From Buttiauxella ferragutiae (GTDB lineage Bacteria; Pseudomonadota; Gammaproteobacteria; Enterobacterales; Enterobacteriaceae): 64,000 nucleotides of DNA. The stretch lies in NCBI RefSeq assembly GCF_001654915.1, contig NZ_LXEQ01000003.1; one strand, given 5' to 3'. The translations under genes were made by a program, and so were the position numbers. Below, one piece after another: positions 16,813-25,086 of the stretch. The notes beneath the pieces were generated by a model. The model ran no database searches, was not told where the DNA came from, and was given only the letters and a program-made list of their open reading frames with translations. The stretch's first letter is position 1, and every line of letters starts with the position of its first letter.

Positions 16813-18957
16813 ATGTCCAGGCTGACTGATTTAATAGCTAAAGCGAAGGCCAAAGACCCGCAACTGGGCGCTGATCTTGATCGAGAAATCAAGATCCTGT
16901 CGTCACGTCTTCCCTTCGGGCTGAATTTCGAGCGACATAGCCCTGAAGTCGTAGAGTTACCATTGCGACCAGTGCGCAAGGGAGATAAAGTGCGCATTTT
17001 GCCAGAACGTGGCTCCACCAAGAAAGGTGACCAGCGATTGTGGCAAGTGAAAGCAATCCATAAAGCGAAGAAGACAGCCGATCTAGAATTGCTGGGCGCA
17101 GCTGATGTCGAGACTCAGACAGTAACGCTAAGTGACCTAGTGGTTATAGCTGAATTTCGTGACACGATCTGGCCGGGTCTGGTCAGTACAGGAAAAGTAC
17201 AGCGTGGTGGTGACAAACCTTACCATTCAGTAATCAATGGCGAGAACTACCATGTGTTGAAAGCGTTGACCTACACGCACAGGGGCAAGGTAGACGTCAT
17301 CTATATTGACCCACCATATAACACGGGAGCAAAAGACTGGAAATACAATAACGATTATGTCGAAGGTGACGATATTTATCGACATAGTAAGTGGCTGGCT
17401 TTTATGGAACGTCGTTTGCTTATTGCGCAAGAATTATTGAACCCAGATAATTCAGTGCTAATCGTGACTATTGATGAGAAAGAATATTTACGGCTAGGGC
17501 TGTTGCTTGAACAAACGTTTCAAAATGCAAAAATTCAAATGGTCAGTAGCGTTATATCCCCTCAAGGTAGCACTAGGGGAACTCAGTTCAAACGCTCAGA
17601 TGAATACATTTATTTTGTCTATTTTGGTAATTCAAGTGTGACGCCCCTGCGGCTTCCTGAAGAATGGTCAAATGGGCAAGAAACAAGTACTGTGCGAGGG
17701 TCTATTCATTGGGCTAGTTTAAAAAGAACGGGCACTGAAGCTACCCGCCAAGCTAGACCTCAAATGTTTTACCCGATATTTTTGACATCAGATTGCTCGA
17801 AATTCCACTCTGTTGGTGATCCAATAGCTATAAATGTTGAAAGATCATCTATCAGTATTCCTGATGGTTGTGTAGCCATATGGCCTCTGCGAAGAGATTC
17901 TTCAGAAGGTCGCTGGCAAGTAGGACCAGAGGCATTACGTAATCTAATTCTTGAAGGCCATGCACGATTAGGCAAGCCAAATGGTACAGAAACTGCTATT
18001 GCATATCTTAAGGCTGGTGAAAGAGCAAAAGTTGCGAGTGGAGAATATAAAGTAATAGGTCATAATTATGATGGTTCTATCATAACTGAAAATGAAAATG
18101 GGGAAACTACTCAAGCAGAATACCGGCCAACAACTATTTGGAATGTCTCTAGTCATAGCGCAGGGCATCATGGTTCAAATCTACTTCGGTCTTTGCTCCC
18201 GGGCCGTACCTTTCCATTCCCAAAATCACTCTACGCCGTTGAAGATGCGCTCAGATTTTTTGTAATAAATAATCCTAATGCAGTAGTGCTTGACTTTTTC
18301 AGTGGTTCTGGAACCACTGCCCACGCAGTCATGCGTCTGAACAAGCAAGACGGAGGTTGCCGTCAGTGCATATCTGTCACTAACAACGAAGTAGCGGCCG
18401 ATGAACAAAAACTGTTGCGTGAACAGGGCCTTCGACCAGGTGATCCCGAATGGGAAAAATGGGGTATATGTGACTATATAACCAAGCCACGTGTGCTAGC
18501 TGCCATCACAGGCAAGACTCCCGATGGTAAACCGATTAAAGGTGATTATAAATTTACCGATTTATTCCCAATCTCTGAAGGTATTGAGGAAAATGCTGAG
18601 TTTTTTACCCTAACCTACGAAGCTGAGAAATCAGTTAGTCACAACTTGGCTTATACCCGAATTGCGCCGTTACTGTGGCTACGCGCAGGGGCACGCGGCA
18701 AACGTATTGACACACTGCCTCTTGAAGGATGGGCGGTGGCAGATACCTATGGCCTGCTGTCAGTCGTAGATCAGGCTACGCCTTTCATTGAAGCCATTAG
18801 CCAAACCAGTGACATACGAGTAGCCTTTATCGTCACTGACGATGACCGCCACTTCCAAGCTGTCACCAGACGTCTGCCAAAAGGTGTTGAGCCGGTACGT
18901 TTGTATGAATCGTACCTGACCAATTTCAGCTTCACCAGTGGGGAATTAACAGAATGA
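16813..18957 (+). CDS. Type III-like DNA adenine methyltransferase (Mod)
   Basis: 714 residues from the ATG at 16813 (AAGGA 7 nt upstream; the upstream start at 16792 lacks support). The catalytic motif DPPYNTG is at residues 166-172 and the SAM motif FSGSGTTAH at 496-504, the order of beta-class N6-adenine methylases such as type III Mod proteins. The segment between them (about 230-480) should carry the target recognition domain. It overlaps the next gene by 4 nt (ATGA). It would methylate adenine in the host's sites so that the partner nuclease spares them. Confidence 0.93.
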   Translation: MSRLTDLIAKAKAKDPQLGADLDREIKILSSRLPFGLNFERHSPEVVELPLRPVRKGDKVRILPERGSTKKGDQRLWQVKAIHKAKKTADLELLGAADVETQTVTLSDLVVIAEFRDTIWPGLVSTGKVQRGGDKPYHSVINGENYHVLKALTYTHRGKVDVIYIDPPYNTGAKDWKYNNDYVEGDDIYRHSKWLAFMERRLLIAQELLNPDNSVLIVTIDEKEYLRLGLLLEQTFQNAKIQMVSSVISPQGSTRGTQFKRSDEYIYFVYFGNSSVTPLRLPEEWSNGQETSTVRGSIHWASLKRTGTEATRQARPQMFYPIFLTSDCSKFHSVGDPIAINVERSSISIPDGCVAIWPLRRDSSEGRWQVGPEALRNLILEGHARLGKPNGTETAIAYLKAGERAKVASGEYKVIGHNYDGSIITENENGETTQAEYRPTTIWNVSSHSAGHHGSNLLRSLLPGRTFPFPKSLYAVEDALRFFVINNPNAVVLDFFSGSGTTAHAVMRLNKQDGGCRQCISVTNNEVAADEQKLLREQGLRPGDPEWEKWGICDYITKPRVLAAITGKTPDGKPIKGDYKFTDLFPISEGIEENAEFFTLTYEAEKSVSHNLAYTRIAPLLWLRAGARGKRIDTLPLEGWAVADTYGLLSVVDQATPFIEAISQTSDIRVAFIVTDDDRHFQAVTRRLPKGVEPVRLYESYLTNFSFTSGELTE

Positions 18958-21527
18958 AGTTCACTCTCAAAGACTACCAGCGTGATGCTGTACGTGATTC
19001 GCTGGTGAATCTCAGAAAAGCTCGCCGTTTCTGGCATAACGAAAATGACAAGAGCGCCTTCTCCTTAACGGCTGTGACCGGTGCGGGTAAGACCGTCATG
19101 GCTGCCGCTGCGTTTGAAGCATTGTTTCATGGCGACGACGAGTTTAATTTCGATGCCGATCCTGGCGCGGTAGTAATCTGGTTCAGTGACGATCCTGCAC
19201 TGAACGAGCAAACCCGCTTTCGCTTGATGGAAGCCAGTGACCGTATCAACTACAACGATATGGTTGTGGTTGAACATCCTTTCAGTCGGCGCAAATTTCA
19301 GGCTGGAAAAATCTATTTCCTTAACACGCAGAAGTTTGGCAAAAAAAGCCTGCTGGTACGCGGGTTCGATGATAAAGGCGGGCTCTTCGAAGCAGCTCCT
19401 GATGCACAGGCTTATACGCTATGGGATACCATCCAGAACACCATTGAAGACCCGGATCTAACCCTCTATCTGGTGCTGGACGAAGCGCACAGAGGTATGG
19501 GTTCGTCAACGGCTTCCAGTGAAGCTGCTAAGAGTACTATTGTGCAACGTCTAATCAATGGTTCGGCTGGAGTGAAAGGTATTCCAGTTGTGTGGGGTAT
19601 TTCTGCCACAGTTGAACGTTTCGACAATGCTATTGCCAATGCCGGTCATCATGTCAAACTGCCGAACGTGGTGGTTGACTCAGCTAAAGTGCAGGAATCG
19701 GGACTTATCAAGGACGATATCATTCTTGGTGTACCAGATGAAGCCGGAGACTTCGATACTGTATGGGTACGCCGTGCTGCCGACAGACTCAGGGAAGTGA
19801 CTGATGCCTGGGCAGAGTATGCAAAACAGCAGGAAACTGCGCGCGAAGTAGTGCCGCTGATGGTATTCCAGGTACCCAATACGCCTGACCCGAACGAAGT
19901 GGGGCGTTGGCTGGATACGCTATTCTCTCGTTACCCCGAATTGCCCATTGACAGTGTTGCTCATGTTTTCGGTGAACATACCACGCAGCGTTTCGGCCAA
20001 CACCAAGTACATTATATTGAACCGCAGCGGGTGCAGGAATCAACCTGGGTGCGCGTACTGATTGCTAAAGATGCAATCAGCACTGGCTGGGATTGCCCGC
20101 GTGCCGAAGTAATGGTTTCCTTCCGCGCTGCCAGCGACAAAACGCATATTACGCAATTACTGGGGCGTATGGTACGAACTCCACTGGCCAGACGTATTCC
20201 GGGTAATGAGCGCTTAAACTCTGTCGAATGCCTGTTGCCCAAGTTTAATACCAATACAGTGAGAGATGTCGTCAATACCTTGTTTAAGGGCGATGATACA
20301 TCTCCTCCGAGCGGACGTATCCTGGTTAACCCTGTGGAGATGAAACCTAACCCGGCGGCTTCAACTGCCGTATGGGAAGTATTTGAAGCGCTACCTTCAC
20401 AAACCCGACCACAGAAAGGAGCCAGACCAGCCAGACGTCTGACCGCGCTGGCACAGGAACTGGTTGATGACGGCATTCTTGATGGGGCAGTCAGGAAAGC
20501 CCATGCTGCTTTGCACGCTGTCTTGGACAAATTCCAGACAGAAAATGCTGAAAAAATCAAAAACAAGCGCAATGCAGTGCTCGTAGTGGATGGTAAAGCT
20601 GTGGTTGCCAGCCTGAAGAATAAAGCAATGACCTTCAACGAATTCTGGGAGGAGGCGGACGTAGCGGTGATTGATGACGCCTACCGGCGCGCAGCCCGAA
20701 TCTTCAGCCCAGATGTTTCACGTACCTATGTCGAATATCTGGCCGATAAGGTCACGGATCGAGAAGAGGATGCTGAGGAGTATTTGGAAGCAATCATGGA
20801 AGCTCGTGTGACCGTTGCTGGTTTAGGGCTAGTGATGGAGGTGCAGGATTACTTCGATGCCGAGGCTGATAAACTGGCGAAGGCGTGGCTGGCTGAGTAC
20901 ACGCAGCAGATTAAGACCTTGAAAGATGAGCGTAAAGAGGCTTATCGTCAAATCGCCGAAATGAGTACCGAACCGCAGGACGTGGATCTGGTCAGGCCGG
21001 AGAACAAGTTTGAAATGACCAAGGCGCGTGAAGGTGAGAAGGAAACTGACCTTCCTGTCTGGAAACACCATTTGTTGTGTGACGAAAACGGGAACTATCC
21101 GGCTCAGTTGAACCATTGGGAAACCACGGTTTTTGAGATCGAAACCAAACGTGAAGGATTTGCTTTCTGGTATCGAAATCCACAATACACAGGGCAGTCG
21201 TCACTAGGAATCGCTTATGTTGAAGCCGAACAGTACAAAATTGTTCGTCCCGATTTCCTCTTCTTTGCCGAACAGGATGGCGAAATGATTGTGGACCTGG
21301 TAGATCCACATGGCCTGCATCTGGCTGATGCCTTGCCTAAACTGAAAGGACTGGCGCTATATGCCGAACACCATCCTGATGCTTATAGGCGAATCGAATC
21401 CGTCGCCGAAGTAAAGGGTAAATTACGAGTGCTAGATTTGAAACGGCAAGATGTACGAAATGCTATAGCTGTAGCTGAAAATGCAGAATCATTATTCAGC
21501 AGCAATTTTGCTGGCTATTATCAGTAA
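18954..21527 (+). CDS. Type III-like restriction subunit (Res), DEAD/DEAH helicase with a variant nuclease motif
   Basis: 857 residues. The SF2 helicase core has Walker A TGAGKT at 42-47, DEAH at 176-179 and a motif VI-like QLLGRMVRTP near 400. A C-terminal domain at about 750-800 reads RPDFLFFAEQDGEMIVDLVD, followed by PHG, giving PD at 766-767 then VDLVDPHG at 780-787. Classical type III Res enzymes end in PD...ExK; here no ExK is visible and DxVDPHG stands in its place. The start overlaps the Mod stop (ATGA), so the two are coupled. They probably form one restriction-modification complex. Confidence 0.9.
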   Translation: MKFTLKDYQRDAVRDSLVNLRKARRFWHNENDKSAFSLTAVTGAGKTVMAAAAFEALFHGDDEFNFDADPGAVVIWFSDDPALNEQTRFRLMEASDRINYNDMVVVEHPFSRRKFQAGKIYFLNTQKFGKKSLLVRGFDDKGGLFEAAPDAQAYTLWDTIQNTIEDPDLTLYLVLDEAHRGMGSSTASSEAAKSTIVQRLINGSAGVKGIPVVWGISATVERFDNAIANAGHHVKLPNVVVDSAKVQESGLIKDDIILGVPDEAGDFDTVWVRRAADRLREVTDAWAEYAKQQETAREVVPLMVFQVPNTPDPNEVGRWLDTLFSRYPELPIDSVAHVFGEHTTQRFGQHQVHYIEPQRVQESTWVRVLIAKDAISTGWDCPRAEVMVSFRAASDKTHITQLLGRMVRTPLARRIPGNERLNSVECLLPKFNTNTVRDVVNTLFKGDDTSPPSGRILVNPVEMKPNPAASTAVWEVFEALPSQTRPQKGARPARRLTALAQELVDDGILDGAVRKAHAALHAVLDKFQTENAEKIKNKRNAVLVVDGKAVVASLKNKAMTFNEFWEEADVAVIDDAYRRAARIFSPDVSRTYVEYLADKVTDREEDAEEYLEAIMEARVTVAGLGLVMEVQDYFDAEADKLAKAWLAEYTQQIKTLKDERKEAYRQIAEMSTEPQDVDLVRPENKFEMTKAREGEKETDLPVWKHHLLCDENGNYPAQLNHWETTVFEIETKREGFAFWYRNPQYTGQSSLGIAYVEAEQYKIVRPDFLFFAEQDGEMIVDLVDPHGLHLADALPKLKGLALYAEHHPDAYRRIESVAEVKGKLRVLDLKRQDVRNAIAVAENAESLFSSNFAGYYQ

Positions 21528-21600
21528 CCTATTGGTAATAACGAAACGTAATGGCCTTTTATGAGTAAAAGGCCATTTTAGATGCCCCAACTAATTACCC

Positions 21601-22860
21601 TTAACCCCGATTTACCTTCGCATAATCAAACGGCGTAATCACTCTTCGCCGATTTGCATCTAGAAAATCGGCCCACCACTGCAACATCAGTTTGCGTTCA
21701 TCTAGATGTTCCGCTTTGTGGATATACGCCGCTCGCACCGAGTTACGCTCCATATGGCTCATCTGCCTTTCCACCGCATCCTTCGACCATAGCCCTGACT
21801 CAATTAACGAACTACAGGCCATTGTGCGAAAACCGTGGCCGCAAACCTCAACTTTAGTGTCATAACCCATCACCCGTAGCGCACTGTTTACCGTGTTCTC
21901 ACTCATAGGCTTACGGGGATCATGATCGCCAATAAAAATGAGTTCATGTTTGCCGCAGAACTGTTTTATCTGTTTCAGGATCGCCAGCGCCTGCTTTGAA
22001 AGCGGCACCAGATGAGGTGTACGCATCTTTGATCCTCGCTGAGAATGTTTCACGCCGGGAATAGGCTCTCGCTCAGGCGGAATAGTCCACATTGACGTTT
22101 CAAAATCGATCTCTGACCAGCGAGCAAAACGCAGTTCACTGGAGCGAATAAAGATAAGCAGTGTAAGTTCGGTTGCCCAACGGGTTAGTGGCCTGCCGGT
22201 GTAGTCATCTATTTTCTGGAGTAATTCAGGAATGCGTTTTAACTCCAGCGCCGGACGGTGCTGCCGATTACTGGAAGCTACCGCCCCCGCCATCTCCTGC
22301 GCCGGGTTGTAATCAATTAACCCGCTTTGCACTGCATAACGCATGATGGCCGTGGTGCGCTGTTGAAGACGGGAAGCCACTTCAAGACGTCCAGATGTCT
22401 CCACGGCTTTAATGGGAATTAACAAATCGCGGGTACCCAGTTCAGCAATGTTGCGAGCACCAATTGCCGGGAAGATATTATCTTCGAGGCTCTTTTTTAC
22501 GCGATCGGCATGATCTTCCGACCATTTTTGGTTGGTCGCGAGCCACTCTCTGGCAACCTTCTCGAAAGTAATAATCTCTTTCGCCTGCTCTTCTTTCACA
22601 GCACGTTTATGCTCACGAGGATCGATACCAGCAGCTACCAGCTTTCTGGCCTCTTCCCTTTTCTTCCGGGCATCCGCCAGTGAAACTTCGGGATAAACAC
22701 CGAGCGCCATCAAATGTTGTTTACGGCCAAAACGGAAACGAAATCGCCAATACTTTGAACCGTTAGGTTTTACAAGTAAGGACATGCCGTCGCCGTCAAC
22801 AAGTGAATACTCTTTCTCCTCAGGTTTCGCAGAACGAACTTTAGTATCCGTTAGGGCCAT
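21601..22860 (-). CDS. P4-family tyrosine integrase
   Basis: 419 residues from the ATG at 22860, preceded by GGAGG 8 nt upstream. The longer 22938 start adds an unrelated tail. The N-terminal arm-binding domain is of the MALTDTKVRSAKPEEKEYSL / VDGDGMSLLV type. Catalytic residues are R239 (FIRSSELR), H342-R345 (HGFR), H369 (QMSHME) and Y379 (RAAYIHK). All are present, so the enzyme should be active. It lies 200 nt from the tRNA-Leu gene and is transcribed in the same direction, the standard layout for P4-like islands. Confidence 0.96.
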   Translation of the reverse strand: MALTDTKVRSAKPEEKEYSLVDGDGMSLLVKPNGSKYWRFRFRFGRKQHLMALGVYPEVSLADARKKREEARKLVAAGIDPREHKRAVKEEQAKEIITFEKVAREWLATNQKWSEDHADRVKKSLEDNIFPAIGARNIAELGTRDLLIPIKAVETSGRLEVASRLQQRTTAIMRYAVQSGLIDYNPAQEMAGAVASSNRQHRPALELKRIPELLQKIDDYTGRPLTRWATELTLLIFIRSSELRFARWSEIDFETSMWTIPPEREPIPGVKHSQRGSKMRTPHLVPLSKQALAILKQIKQFCGKHELIFIGDHDPRKPMSENTVNSALRVMGYDTKVEVCGHGFRTMACSSLIESGLWSKDAVERQMSHMERNSVRAAYIHKAEHLDERKLMLQWWADFLDANRRRVITPFDYAKVNRG

Positions 22861-22996
22861 AATGGTCCTCCTTCCATTGGTATCTCGTGAGTATACAAGC
22901 AATATCGAATCGGCAAATATACTCATTAGTATACTCACAAGCTTGTTGATGTGGGTTGAGTTAGGTTGACTTCAGTTGAGGTGAAAATCGTGGAAA
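22861..22996. promoter_or_regulatory. Integrase promoter and arm region
   Basis: Contains repeated GTATAC/AGTATACTCA words (about 22891-22937) and GGTTGACTT-N3-TTGA (22963-22978), typical of integrase arm-type and excisionase sites. Related words occur near the far att at 1940-1970 and 2110-2140. The repeats are seen directly; the binding role is inferred. Confidence 0.45.
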
Positions 22997-23073
22997 GCCT
23001 TGCGGGGACTGGATTTTAGGCATAAAAAAAGACCTCAGTTGAGGTCTATTTACATACTAATGGTGCCGAAGGC
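22997..23073. repeat. Integrase-proximal attachment-site repeat
   Basis: The partner of 1981-2055. It comprises GCCTTGCGGGGACTGGATTT, the tRNA terminator hairpin and the 3' end of the tRNA-Leu gene. The presence of a whole tRNA on this side shows that integration restored the gene. Confidence 0.85.
23024..23047 (-). terminator. Terminator of the tRNA-Leu gene
   Basis: On the minus strand the hairpin AGACCTCA-AC-TGAGGTCT is followed by TTTTTTT. It begins 14 nt after the CCA end of the tRNA. An identical hairpin is carried in the distal att repeat. Confidence 0.85.
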
Positions 23074-23145
23074 CGGACTCGAACCGGCACGTCTTTCAAC
23101 GGTTGATTTTGAATCAACTGCGTCTACCGATTTCGCCACTTCGGC
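23061..23145 (-). tRNA. leuX: tRNA-Leu, anticodon CAA (leuX type)
   Basis: 85 nt on the minus strand, beginning GCCGAAGTGGCGAAATCGG and ending CTTCGGCACCA with an encoded CCA. The anticodon stem-loop is GTTGA-TTCAAAA-TCAAC, giving anticodon CAA. A long variable arm (GTTGAAAGACG) and GGTTCGAGTCC T-loop are present. The gene is nearly identical to E. coli leuX, a known island integration site. In K-12 leuX is, from memory, elsewhere on the chromosome, so its position beside ygjR is notable. Confidence 0.97.
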
Positions 23146-23173
23146 ACGAAGAGGTATGCGGAAAACGTTGGGG

Positions 23174-23201
23174 ATTATACCTGTCGTGCTTAACCTTGCA
23201 A
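23174..23201 (-). promoter_or_regulatory. Promoter of the tRNA-Leu gene
   Basis: On the minus strand TTGCAA (23196-23201) and TATAAT (23174-23179) are 16 bp apart. A GC-rich discriminator (CCCC) follows the -10, as in stringently controlled stable-RNA promoters. The distance to the mature 5' end is 28 nt. Confidence 0.75.
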
Positions 23202-23419
23202 GCCCCATTCTATCGTTTACGTGCTAAGTGCTGAAAAAATCAGCGCATCTTCAATTCATTACCCTTTCTGCTGCTCGGCACAGCCTTTACAGCTCACAAA
23301 TTCACTAAATCTATCCTTCCTCGGTTTACATCACCTTTCATTTGTTATGTGATCGCGTTACAGGTTTCAGTAACCCAACTCCCCTTCTGCATGACCAAAC
23401 CGTAACCGGGAAAACGTGA

Positions 23420-24436
23420 ATGGATTTTTATCAGGCTGACCCAACGCTTGAGAATTATTGGCGCGGTGTGATCCTTTTTGGAAGAAACGTCGCATCTTAC
23501 AAATTTGCCCTCGCGCACGCTTTGTATGATGTGGACAAATCAGGTAGTGATCTGGTCACGCTTGAAGATCTTGCCGTTCCGTTTAGCCGCCATCTTTGCG
23601 AGCATCTTTTACATGCTCCAAAGCAAATCACATCCCGAGGCAGTCAGTATCTGGAAGCCTGTGTGCAGTTTAACAATGGTGAGATATCGCAGGATAAATT
23701 GACGGAAACCACGGTGCGGCTCGGGTTTAACAATGTGATTGATGCCTTCCATAACGTTAATCAAGGCGAGATCGAGAAACGCTTTTTCCTTGATGAGCGA
23801 AAAACGCATAAAGGGATTCGGCTTACCGATAACTTTTATCAGCTAAGCGAACGGCAGCAATATCAGAATCTTGCCTTTGAAACGAACGCGCGATGGAATC
23901 TGGTTGAGCAGGCCTGGGCGATGGGCGTTTCCCGAAATCTGGTTGCGGTAGAGTTCGATGAACATAATCAGCTTCTCTTCAGCCGTATTAATGAAAGGCG
24001 AGTAGATATCACCAGTTGCCGGGACAGTTTGAATGGTTACCAGAAAGGCCGTTGTTTCTACTGTTTTAAACCCATCAGCCTGATACCCGGCGACGCCGAA
24101 CTGGCTGACGTTGATCACTTCATTCCCTGGTCTGCGCGTGAAGAGGTCAACAATATCAATGGCGTGTGGAATTTGGTGCTGGCGTGTAAATGCTGCAACC
24201 GTGGCGTTGAGGGTAAATCTTCACATTTGCCAAGCCGTAAACTGTTGCAGCGGCTTCATGCTCGCAATGAGTATTTTATTCAAAGCAAACTGCCACTGCA
24301 TGAAACCATTGTGAAACAGACGGGAAAGCAGACCGTGCAGCGGATAGATTTTCTTGAAAGCCACTGGCATAAAGTCAAAAACAACAGGCTGTTCCACACC
24401 TGGGAACCGAAAGCAGAAGGCGAGGCTACATTCTGA
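23420..24436 (+). CDS. HNH endonuclease domain protein
   Basis: 338 residues. The C-terminal third holds an HNH/McrA-type nuclease with zinc cysteines: GRCFYC (C212, C215), then DVDHFIPWS (D232, H233), WNLVLACKCCNRGVEGK (N251, C256, C258/C259, N260). The first 200 residues are helical and of unknown fold, perhaps for target recognition. The stop overlaps the start of a SAM methyltransferase (TGATG). The nuclease-plus-methyltransferase order suggests a restriction-like module. The ribosome site (GGGAAAA) is weak. It lies outside the att-bounded island, on the tRNA 5' side. Confidence 0.85.
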   Translation: MDFYQADPTLENYWRGVILFGRNVASYKFALAHALYDVDKSGSDLVTLEDLAVPFSRHLCEHLLHAPKQITSRGSQYLEACVQFNNGEISQDKLTETTVRLGFNNVIDAFHNVNQGEIEKRFFLDERKTHKGIRLTDNFYQLSERQQYQNLAFETNARWNLVEQAWAMGVSRNLVAVEFDEHNQLLFSRINERRVDITSCRDSLNGYQKGRCFYCFKPISLIPGDAELADVDHFIPWSAREEVNNINGVWNLVLACKCCNRGVEGKSSHLPSRKLLQRLHARNEYFIQSKLPLHETIVKQTGKQTVQRIDFLESHWHKVKNNRLFHTWEPKAEGEATF

Positions 24437-25014
24437 TGACGCTCAATTATTACCAAAACCATGCGCAAACCTTTTTCGACGGCACAGTGAATGTTGATAT
24501 GTCTTCGCTGTACGAATCTTTTACCCGCCATTTACAGCCAGGTGCGACGGTTCTGGATGCAGGCTGCGGTTCCGGGCGTGATGCTAAAGCCTTCCATGAA
24601 ATGGGTTATATCGTCGATGCGTTTGACGCTTCTTCAGAAATGGTGGCGTTGGCAACGCAACATAGCGGTTTGTCCGTTCAACAAATGACGTTTGCCGATA
24701 TCAGTGCTAAGAAAAAGTACGACGGCATCTGGTGTTGCGCTTCTCTGCTCCACGTTCCCAATCAAGAATTACCGGTTGTGATGCACAAACTAACTGATGC
24801 ACTGAAATCCGGCGGCACCTGGTACGTCTCGTTCAAATATGGCGACAGTGAGCGTGAGAAAGATGGCCGCTGGTTTACGGATATGAATGAAACGAGTCTG
24901 ATCAAGTTGCTGGAATCCATTCAGGAAATAGAAATTGAGACGATGTGGACGACGGCAGATAAACGCCCCGAGCGTGACGAGATGTGGCTGAATGCACTTC
25001 TCAGAAAACGCTAG
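24436..25014 (+). CDS. Class I SAM-dependent methyltransferase
   Basis: 192 residues with a clear SAM-binding motif I VLDAGCGSGRDA (residues 39-50) and the acidic residue of motif II (VDAFDASSEM). DGIWCCASLLHV follows. There is no DPPY/NPPY catalytic motif of a DNA amino-methyltransferase, so the substrate is uncertain: small molecule, protein, RNA or DNA are all possible. Its ATG overlaps the HNH nuclease stop by 1 nt, showing translational coupling. Confidence 0.85.
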   Translation: MTLNYYQNHAQTFFDGTVNVDMSSLYESFTRHLQPGATVLDAGCGSGRDAKAFHEMGYIVDAFDASSEMVALATQHSGLSVQQMTFADISAKKKYDGIWCCASLLHVPNQELPVVMHKLTDALKSGGTWYVSFKYGDSEREKDGRWFTDMNETSLIKLLESIQEIEIETMWTTADKRPERDEMWLNALLRKR

Positions 25015-25086
25015 CCCACCACTGGTTTTCCCCACACATCATGATAGTCTTTCAAAGATAATCCCCTTCGGAGATAGCACCCGTTT

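Larger units (their letters stand above)
1981..23075. mobile_element. P4/CP4-type genomic island integrated at tRNA-Leu(CAA)
   Basis: The island is bounded by the direct repeats at 1981-2055 and 22997-23073. It carries a P4-family integrase next to the tRNA, an AlpA regulator, a YfjI/DUF3987 ATPase, the RadC-YeeT-CbeA-CbtA-DUF5983-DUF957-DUF4942 cassette seen in E. coli CP4 prophages, and a restriction-modification-like pair. The part near 10.5-16 kb is visibly richer in A+T than the flanking core genes. It has no capsid, tail or conjugation genes, so it is probably not self-transmissible. Confidence 0.85.

Noticed and set aside
23420..25014. Inclusion of the HNH-methyltransferase pair in the att-bounded island
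   Set aside because: It lies on the tRNA 5' side, outside the direct repeats, so it was not part of that integration event.
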